A stretch of 12,026 nt of DNA, from NCBI GenBank assembly GCA_047625765.1, contig JBLHRE010000041.1:1-12026 (forward strand), in the 5' to 3' direction. This document shows, one piece after another, positions 7,001-12,026 of this stretch (within the stretch, counting starts at the first letter, position 1; each line of letters begins with the position of its first letter). Below the pieces are notes generated by a model that did not search any database, had not been told where the DNA came from, and was given only the letters and a program-made list of their open reading frames with translations. Source of the stretch: JBLHRE01 sp047625765 (GTDB lineage: Bacteria; Bacteroidota; Bacteroidia; Flavobacteriales; JBLHRE01). The position numbers and the translations under genes were made by a program.

Positions 7001-8191
7001 TTATTTAACCACTCCTAATGCTTTCCCAACCTTTGTAAAGGCGGCAATAGCTTTATCGATATGGTGAATTTCGTGAGCAGCAGAAAGCTGTACTCTAATT
7101 CTTGCCTGATCTCTTGGAACCACTGGGAAGAAGAATCCAATTACATAAATTCCTTCTTTTAATAATGCATCTGCAAATTGCTGCGATAGTTTAGCATCGT
7201 ATAACATTACAGGAACAATAGCATGTTCTCCTGGTTTCAGGTCGAAACCTGCAGCTGTCATACCTTTTCTAAAGTACTGAGCGTTTGCTTCCAGTTTGTC
7301 TCTTAAATCGGTAGAGGCAGAAAGTAGATCCAAAACTTTTGAAGATGCACCTACAATTGAAGGAGCTAATGAGTTAGAAAACAAGTAAGGTCTAGAGCGT
7401 TGACGCAGCATGTCTACCACTTCTTTTTTAGCAGAAGTAAATCCACCCATTGCTCCACCAAGTGCCTTACCTAAGGTTCCTGTAATAATGTCTACACGAC
7501 CCATTACACCGCAATGTTCGTGCGTTCCTCTACCTGTTTTACCTACAAATCCAGAAGAGTGACAATCGTCAACCATTACCAATGCATTGTATTTATCTGC
7601 CAAGTCGCAAATGGCACCAAGCTTAGCAATAAAACCGTCCATAGAGAACACACCATCGGTAACAATAATACGGTGGCGTTGATCCTGAGCAGCAATTAAT
7701 TGTAGCTCTAAATCTGCCATGTCAGAATTTTTGTAACGAAAACGTTTTGCTTTACACAAACGTACTCCGTCTATAATAGATGCGTGGTTTAGCTCATCAG
7801 AGATAATAGCATCTTCGGCACTAAACAAAGGTTCGAAAAGACCTCCGTTAGCATCGAAAGCGGCTGCGTAAAGAATGGTGTCTTCCATTCCTAAAAACGT
7901 AGAAATCTTAGCTTCTAAATCTTTGTGAATATCTTGTGTGCCGCAAATAAAACGTACCGATGACAATCCGTAACCATGGGTATCTAAAGCGTCTTTAGAA
8001 GCCTGAATAACCTCTGGGTGTGAAGACAATCCCAAATAATTATTTGCACAAAAATTAACTACGTCTTCACCACTGCTTACTGCAATATCGGCTCCTTGTG
8101 GTGTAGTAATTATACGTTCTTTTTTATATAATCCTGCAGCATCAATTTCCTGCAATTCTGTTTGTAAAAAGGCTGTGAAATCTTTGTTCAT
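7001..8191 (-). CDS. kbl: Glycine C-acetyltransferase (2-amino-3-ketobutyrate CoA ligase)
   Basis: PLP enzyme of the alpha-oxoamine synthase family that splits 2-amino-3-ketobutyrate with CoA into glycine and acetyl-CoA, the second step of threonine breakdown after threonine dehydrogenase. It is 396 aa, close to E. coli Kbl. Visible sites are the N-terminal VNFCANNYLGLSSHP (45-59), His136 stacking on PLP in DELNHASIIDG, Asp208 in MVDDCHSSGFVG, and the Schiff-base Lys242 in GTLGKALGGAMGG. The related enzymes BioF and ALA synthase share the fold; overall similarity and the KERIITTPQG N-terminus favour Kbl. No tdh is in the window. It starts 6 bases after the serine hydrolase stop, so it is probably in the same transcript. 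Confidence 0.95.
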   Translation of the reverse strand: MNKDFTAFLQTELQEIDAAGLYKKERIITTPQGADIAVSSGEDVVNFCANNYLGLSSHPEVIQASKDALDTHGYGLSSVRFICGTQDIHKDLEAKISTFLGMEDTILYAAAFDANGGLFEPLFSAEDAIISDELNHASIIDGVRLCKAKRFRYKNSDMADLELQLIAAQDQRHRIIVTDGVFSMDGFIAKLGAICDLADKYNALVMVDDCHSSGFVGKTGRGTHEHCGVMGRVDIITGTLGKALGGAMGGFTSAKKEVVDMLRQRSRPYLFSNSLAPSIVGASSKVLDLLSASTDLRDKLEANAQYFRKGMTAAGFDLKPGEHAIVPVMLYDAKLSQQFADALLKEGIYVIGFFFPVVPRDQARIRVQLSAAHEIHHIDKAIAAFTKVGKALGVVK

Positions 8192-8197
8192 TGTATC

Positions 8198-9709
8198 TTA
8201 TTTTTTCTTAAAATCTAAATTGTAAAAGTGGAAATCTGGATTAGGCAAATCTATTTTAAATCCATCAATTTTTCCGTGACTATCTAACTGAATTGTAACA
8301 AAGCCATTGGGCAAAAACGGATCGTTCAATTGTACTCTAAAGGTGTTTCCTACCCAATGTTCCATATCTGCAAAAAACCAATCTGCGGTAGGTTTCATTA
8401 CAAAATGCAACTGTTTGCCTTTTAGTGTAATTTCAGCTTCACCGTACATGACATCTTCAAATACTCCAACAGCATCCGCTAAATCAAATCCAGGTTTTTT
8501 CTTTTTGTTCTTTTCGGCCAGCCTGTCGTCAATTACTTTTTGGTTTCTAGCATCTGCTCCATTGTGGTATGCTCCATACGATTTCACCCAATCTTTTGGA
8601 GTGTCGGTTAAATAGCTTTCTAATATTCTGTTGGTAACGGCAAAAGGAAGAATGGTTTCATCGTTGGTAAAACATAAAATTCCCAATTGCTTTTCTGGCA
8701 CTAGCACTACATTCAATATAAACCCTGGCAATCCACCACTATGGTTGGCTATTTTTACGCCAAACATATCTTTTACAAACCAACCCAAAGCAGCAGCTTC
8801 GAAATGTGTCCCCGATGCCTCTGCAGATTTACGAACTGCTTCTGGTGTGTGTGCTGCTAAAATAGTGTGAACGGTTGCTGGTTTTAAGAATTCCACCTCT
8901 CCATGTTTGCCATAATTTAGCCACATATTTACCCAGTGCTGCATGTCGTTGATGTTGGTGTGTACACCTACAGCTCCAATCGCATTGCTATAATCTTGGT
9001 AGTCAACCTTGTTTCCTTTGATGTGAGGGTAGGCTTTGGCTTTTGCACTCTCTATTTTCTTTACATCAGAAATGGAGTTGTTCATTCCCAGTTTGTCGAA
9101 AATTCTGGTTTGGATAAATTCCTCCCAAGTCATGCCAGAAACATTTTCTATTAACAAAGCTGCAGCTAAGAACATGGTGTTTTGGTAGCCGTATTCTGTT
9201 CTAAAACCATGCTTAGGTGCTAGGTATTGAAAACGTCTCAATACCTCATGTCTGTCGTAATTTTTTGCGGTACCATACCAAAGCAAATCACCATCGAAGG
9301 TGTTGTAACCATTGCGGTGGCAGAGTAGATCTCGCACTTCCATGTTGGCAGTTACATAAGGGTCGTACAATTTAAAAGCAGGCAAATGCTCTACTACTTT
9401 ATCGTCCCATTTGATTTTGCCTTCGTCTACCAGCAAACCAATAGATGCTGCAGTAAAGGCTTTAGAAACAGAAGCGACTGCAAAAATAGCGTCTGTTGTC
9501 ATTGCTACACCGGCTTGCTTATCGGCAAAACCGTAAGCTTTAGAAAAAACCATTTCGCCATCTTTAACAATACCAACAGTCATCCCCACTTGGTCAAACA
9601 CTTCCATTCCGTTTTTGAAATAAGTGTCTAAGGAGTCGAAATTGACCTGCGCCAAAAGACCCAAAGGCAGCAGTAATGCCGATAAAATGTAAATCTTGAA
9701 TGTATTCAT
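8198..9709 (-). CDS. Secreted beta-lactamase-fold serine hydrolase
   Basis: Member of the beta-lactamase/penicillin-binding-protein-like (class C, AmpC/esterase-type) serine hydrolase family. The first 20 residues form a signal peptide (basic start, hydrophobic core LSALLLPLGLLA, cleavage likely before Gln21), so it is periplasmic or exported; there is no lipobox Cys. Active-site motifs are SVSK (80-83; nucleophile Ser80, Lys83), YQN (175-177) and HSG (323-325). After the catalytic domain, a beta-rich tail (about 412-500) resembles the C-terminal domain (DUF3471-like) of many such hydrolases. Substrate is unknown; family members include esterases and peptidases. An in-frame TTG at 9754 would add 15 residues ahead of the signal peptide, but a -7 promoter box lies inside that extension, so ATG at 9709 is preferred. 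It is followed by kbl after 6 bases. Confidence 0.93.
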   Translation of the reverse strand: MNTFKIYILSALLLPLGLLAQVNFDSLDTYFKNGMEVFDQVGMTVGIVKDGEMVFSKAYGFADKQAGVAMTTDAIFAVASVSKAFTAASIGLLVDEGKIKWDDKVVEHLPAFKLYDPYVTANMEVRDLLCHRNGYNTFDGDLLWYGTAKNYDRHEVLRRFQYLAPKHGFRTEYGYQNTMFLAAALLIENVSGMTWEEFIQTRIFDKLGMNNSISDVKKIESAKAKAYPHIKGNKVDYQDYSNAIGAVGVHTNINDMQHWVNMWLNYGKHGEVEFLKPATVHTILAAHTPEAVRKSAEASGTHFEAAALGWFVKDMFGVKIANHSGGLPGFILNVVLVPEKQLGILCFTNDETILPFAVTNRILESYLTDTPKDWVKSYGAYHNGADARNQKVIDDRLAEKNKKKKPGFDLADAVGVFEDVMYGEAEITLKGKQLHFVMKPTADWFFADMEHWVGNTFRVQLNDPFLPNGFVTIQLDSHGKIDGFKIDLPNPDFHFYNLDFKKK

Positions 9710-9732
9710 TGTTCTATTTTTAATAAGGATTC

Positions 9733-9740
9733 CAAAGATA
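9733..9740 (-). promoter_or_regulatory. Possible -7 box of the serine hydrolase-kbl unit
   Basis: Minus-strand TATCTTTG matches TAnnTTTG. A start about 4 bases downstream would give a leader of roughly 20 bases before ATG 9709. The only nearby TTG is 11 bases upstream, too close for a -33 element, so the promoter is incomplete by consensus. Confidence 0.45.
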
Positions 9741-9812
9741 AAATAAAACGGCAATCTTGGATAGTAGCATGGCGGACATCTGATTAGACGAATTCAGAAA
9801 AAGTATAAGCAT

Positions 9813-9843
9813 AAAAAAACCCTTAGATTTCTCTAAGGGTTTT
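9813..9843 (-). terminator. Intrinsic terminator of tRNA-fMet
   Basis: Stem AAAACCCTTAGA/TCTAAGGGTTTT (9816-9827 with 9832-9843) with a TTTC loop; on the minus strand it begins 5 bases after the tRNA 3' end and finishes with seven T (9813-9819). Confidence 0.93.
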
Positions 9844-9848
9844 CCTAG

Positions 9849-9921
<73 letters not shown>

Positions 9922-9961
9922 ATATATGATTAAGTTTAAGAACTATCTGTTTTAGGAGGTG

Positions 9962-9992
9962 CAAATATAAGGTCTTATAAGATACTACGCAA
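9962..9992 (-). promoter_or_regulatory. Promoter of tRNA-fMet
   Basis: Minus-strand TTG (9990-9992), a 20-base spacer and TATATTTG (9962-9969), a full match to the Bacteroidota consensus. The predicted start near 9958 leaves about 37 bases before the mature 5' end. The spacer holds a 10-bp palindrome TCTTATAAGA (9973-9982), and AGGTCTT/AAGACCT arms (9970-9976, 9991-9997) also bracket it. Confidence 0.8.
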
Positions 9993-10023
9993 GACCTATT
10001 TAGAATATTCTGTAAATCTTTCT

Positions 10024-10047
10024 TAATCCCTTTATTTAAAGGGATTA
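10024..10047 (-). terminator. Stem-loop overlapping the glyS stop codon
   Basis: Stem TAATCCCTTT/AAAGGGATTA (10038-10047 with 10024-10033) around an AAAT loop; the first three bases on the minus strand are the glyS stop codon TAA. The following sequence AGAAAGATTT is not a T-run, so termination would be weak or factor-assisted, or the stem may protect the mRNA 3' end. Confidence 0.45.
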
Positions 10048-11598
10048 TTTCGCCTTTGTTAGGTTTTTTAATGCTGTTTTCATAGAAACCGATGCTCCAA
10101 TAATACTTTCTAAATCGCTTATTGCTACACGATCTTGCTCCATACTGTCTCTATGGCGCAAGGTAACCGTATCGTCTTCTAATGTTTGATGGTCTACCGT
10201 GATGCAAAACGGAGTGCCTAAGGTATCCTGAACTCTATAACGTTTGCCAATGGCGTTCTTTTCTTCGTATTGTACATTAAACTCTAAACGCAAGTCATTG
10301 TAAATGTCCAAAGCCTTTTCTGGCAAACCATCCTTTTTCATTAATGGTAAAATGGCAGCTTTAACAGGGGCCAAAACAGGAGGGATGCGCAAAACAGTTC
10401 TTACATCACCTTCTTTCACCAATTCTTCTTCGTATGCATGACTCATGATTAATAAGAACAAGCGATCGACCCCAACAGAGGTCTCTACTACATAAGGTAC
10501 GTAGTTCTCTTTCGTTTCCGGATCGAAGTATTGCAATTTTTTACCACTAAACTCTTGATGCGCTTTTAAATCGAAATCGGTTCTAGAATGAATTCCTTCT
10601 ACTTCTTTAAATCCAAATGGGAATTTATACTCGATGTCAGAGGCAGCATTTGCGTAATGTGCTAATTTCTCATGATCGTGGAAACGGTAATTGGCAACAT
10701 CAAATCCAAGAGACTGATGCCAGGCCATACGTGCTTCTTTCCAGTAGTCGTACCATTTCATTTCTTCGCCAGGTCGTACAAAAAATTGCATTTCCATTTG
10801 TTCGAATTCACGCATACGGAATATAAACTGACGCGCAACAATTTCATTTCTAAAGGCCTTACCGATCTGAGCAATTCCAAAAGGAATTTTCATTCTGGCA
10901 GTTTTCTGAACATTTAGGTAGTTCACAAAAATACCTTGAGCCGTTTCTGGTCTTAAATATAAGTCGGTTGCACCTTCAGCAACAGAACCTACCTTGGTTC
11001 CAAACATCAAGTTAAACTGACGTACTTCTGTCCAGTTTTTAGAGCCAGAAATAGGGCAAGCAATTCCCAATTCTTCAATCAATAATTTTACATCCTCTAA
11101 GTTTTCACTTTCCAATGCAGTAACCATACGATTGATAATGGTGTCCATTTTGGTTTTGTATTCCAAAACTCTACCATTGGTACTCACAAATTCATTACGA
11201 TTGAAGGCATCGCCAAATCGCTTAGCAGCTTTTGCAACTTCTTTTTCGATCTTCTGATTGATTTTTTCTACATACTCTTCAATCAAGACATCGGCACGAT
11301 ATCTTTTCTTAGAATCTTTGTTGTCGATTAGCGGGTCGCTAAAAGCATCGACATGGCCAGAAGCTTTCCAGGTGGTTGGGTGCATAAAGATTGCAGTATC
11401 CAAACCAACAATGTCTTCGTGCATTTGTACCATGGCAGCCCACCAGTATTTTTTGATGTTATTTTTCAGTTCGACACCGTAAGGGCCGTAATCGTAAACT
11501 GCGCTTAAACCATCATATATTTCGCTCGATTGGTATACAAAACCGTATTCCTTACAATGCGCGATAATTTTCTTGAAAATGTCTTCTTGTGTTGCCAT
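10045..11598 (-). CDS. glyS: Glycyl-tRNA synthetase, single-chain (alpha2) type
   Basis: Class II aminoacyl-tRNA synthetase that charges tRNA-Gly with glycine in the cytoplasm. The single 517-aa chain is the homodimeric type found in Bacteroidota, Gram-positives, archaea and eukaryotes, not the alpha2-beta2 type of E. coli. Visible segments are the N-terminal SSEIYDGLSAVYDYGPYG (24-41), TDLYLRPETAQGIFVNY (211-227), motif 2 FRNEIVARQFIFRMREFEQME (249-269), motif 3 GVDRLFLLIM (376-385), and a C-terminal anticodon-binding domain from about 403 (LRIPPVLAPVKAAILPL) to the end. The start MATQEDIFKK matches the usual N-terminus. A TAnnTTTG box ends 5 bases before the ATG. It follows the M15 peptidase gene by 36 bases. 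Some databases name this type glyQS. Confidence 0.97.
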   Translation of the reverse strand: MATQEDIFKKIIAHCKEYGFVYQSSEIYDGLSAVYDYGPYGVELKNNIKKYWWAAMVQMHEDIVGLDTAIFMHPTTWKASGHVDAFSDPLIDNKDSKKRYRADVLIEEYVEKINQKIEKEVAKAAKRFGDAFNRNEFVSTNGRVLEYKTKMDTIINRMVTALESENLEDVKLLIEELGIACPISGSKNWTEVRQFNLMFGTKVGSVAEGATDLYLRPETAQGIFVNYLNVQKTARMKIPFGIAQIGKAFRNEIVARQFIFRMREFEQMEMQFFVRPGEEMKWYDYWKEARMAWHQSLGFDVANYRFHDHEKLAHYANAASDIEYKFPFGFKEVEGIHSRTDFDLKAHQEFSGKKLQYFDPETKENYVPYVVETSVGVDRLFLLIMSHAYEEELVKEGDVRTVLRIPPVLAPVKAAILPLMKKDGLPEKALDIYNDLRLEFNVQYEEKNAIGKRYRVQDTLGTPFCITVDHQTLEDDTVTLRHRDSMEQDRVAISDLESIIGASVSMKTALKNLTKAK

Positions 11599-11602
11599 GG
11601 GG

Positions 11603-11610
11603 CAAAAGTA
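11603..11610 (-). promoter_or_regulatory. Possible -7 box directly upstream of glyS
   Basis: Minus-strand TACTTTTG matches TAnnTTTG and is followed by CCCC and then the ATG. As at clpX, transcription from it would start at or next to the start codon. No TTG is present at the normal -33 spacing. Confidence 0.4.
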
Positions 11611-11634
11611 AAAAATGGAAGGATTAGATGGTGC

Positions 11635-12026
11635 TTATTTTGGGCTTTTTGCAACACCAAAGACATACTTGTTAATAATGTCTATTTCTTTGGCAGTTGC
11701 AGCTCCGTAAAAACCACGAATATCCTTGATTTTCACAAGCTCTTGGAAGCTTTCTAGGTAAGTGTTAGATAGAGGGAAATAAGACCAATGCCATTTTTCT
11801 TCGGAATATCCAGAGCTTCTTTCTGTCCCTTTTTTGGTGTAGGGTTGGTAAAAACCAAATTTAGCAGCATTTGCTTGCAACCATTGGTACTCTATTTTTC
11901 CTTTTCCGTAAGTGAAATAGGAATTGGAGAAATCGTTTAAATCGATATCTGTTCCCCAATGATGGCGCGAACTGCCAGGCATGGAGCTGTACCGTAATAT
12001 AATAAGTGCTTTTTGCTTTTCACTTA
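11635..12026 (-). CDS. M15 (VanY-type) D-alanyl-D-alanine carboxypeptidase, 5' end outside window
   Basis: C-terminal 129 codons of a zinc peptidase that trims D-Ala from peptidoglycan stem peptides. The zinc-site signature SSRHHWGTDIDLN (starting just after Met-Pro-Gly at about 11973) supplies the His and Asp ligands, and EEKWHWSY near 11800 supplies the catalytic Glu and the last His ligand, as in the M15B/VanY subfamily. The frame stays open to the right edge with no start codon needed at the internal Met (11982), because upstream residues KALIILRYSS match the strand that precedes the zinc site in this family. Any signal peptide is out of view. It ends 36 bases before glyS; no terminator is visible between them, so they may be co-transcribed. 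Confidence 0.88.
   Translation of the reverse strand, partial: SEKQKALIILRYSSMPGSSRHHWGTDIDLNDFSNSYFTYGKGKIEYQWLQANAAKFGFYQPYTKKGTERSSGYSEEKWHWSYFPLSNTYLESFQELVKIKDIRGFYGAATAKEIDIINKYVFGVAKSPK

Noticed and set aside
9710..9754. Longer form of the serine hydrolase starting at TTG 9754
   Set aside because: It would place 15 extra residues before a complete signal peptide, and a -7 promoter box lies within the extension.
9954..9960. AGGAGGT on the plus strand, a textbook Shine-Dalgarno sequence (and anti-SD-like on the minus strand)
   Set aside because: No plus-strand coding region follows; it falls in the tRNA-fMet leader next to the -7 box, and this lineage hardly uses Shine-Dalgarno sites.

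Overview
The window is ordinary-looking chromosomal DNA from a low-GC member of the Bacteroidota, most likely a flavobacterium-like lineage (order Flavobacteriales or a close relative). Three things point there: the protein sequences (ClpX, ClpP with a long N-terminal extension, trigger factor, bestrophin, group III truncated haemoglobin); the near absence of Shine-Dalgarno sequences ahead of start codons; and several matches to the Bacteroidota promoter type TTG-N19-21-TAnnTTTG, two of them complete with a 20-nt spacer.

Every gene lies on the minus strand. In transcription order, from right to left, they are: a 5'-truncated M15/VanY-type D,D-carboxypeptidase; glyS (glycyl-tRNA synthetase); initiator tRNA-fMet with its own promoter and terminator; a secreted beta-lactamase-fold serine hydrolase; kbl (2-amino-3-ketobutyrate CoA ligase); a group III truncated haemoglobin; a bestrophin-family anion channel; an unrecognised protein with faint kinase/phosphotransferase features; tig (trigger factor); clpP; clpX; and nhaA (Na+/H+ antiporter), which runs off the left edge. 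nhaA has no usable in-frame ATG near its N-terminus and is read here from a TTG codon.

Likely transcription units are tig-clpP-clpX (protein folding and ATP-dependent proteolysis), hydrolase-kbl (6-bp gap) and haemoglobin-bestrophin (16-bp gap). Clear stem-loop terminators follow the tRNA and clpX, and one probably follows bestrophin. A hairpin after kbl stops 5 bases short of the haemoglobin start codon. No intergenic stretch exceeds 300 bases once the tRNA is counted.

I see no insertion sequence, phage gene, CRISPR array, toxin-antitoxin pair or defence locus. The points worth a second look are small: -7 boxes almost touching the clpX and glyS start codons (possible leaderless mRNAs), a perfect 12-bp palindrome between clpP and clpX, the hairpin against the haemoglobin start, the degenerate kinase-like protein, and the bestrophin-haemoglobin pairing. 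I do not find convincing evidence of a new multi-gene system.
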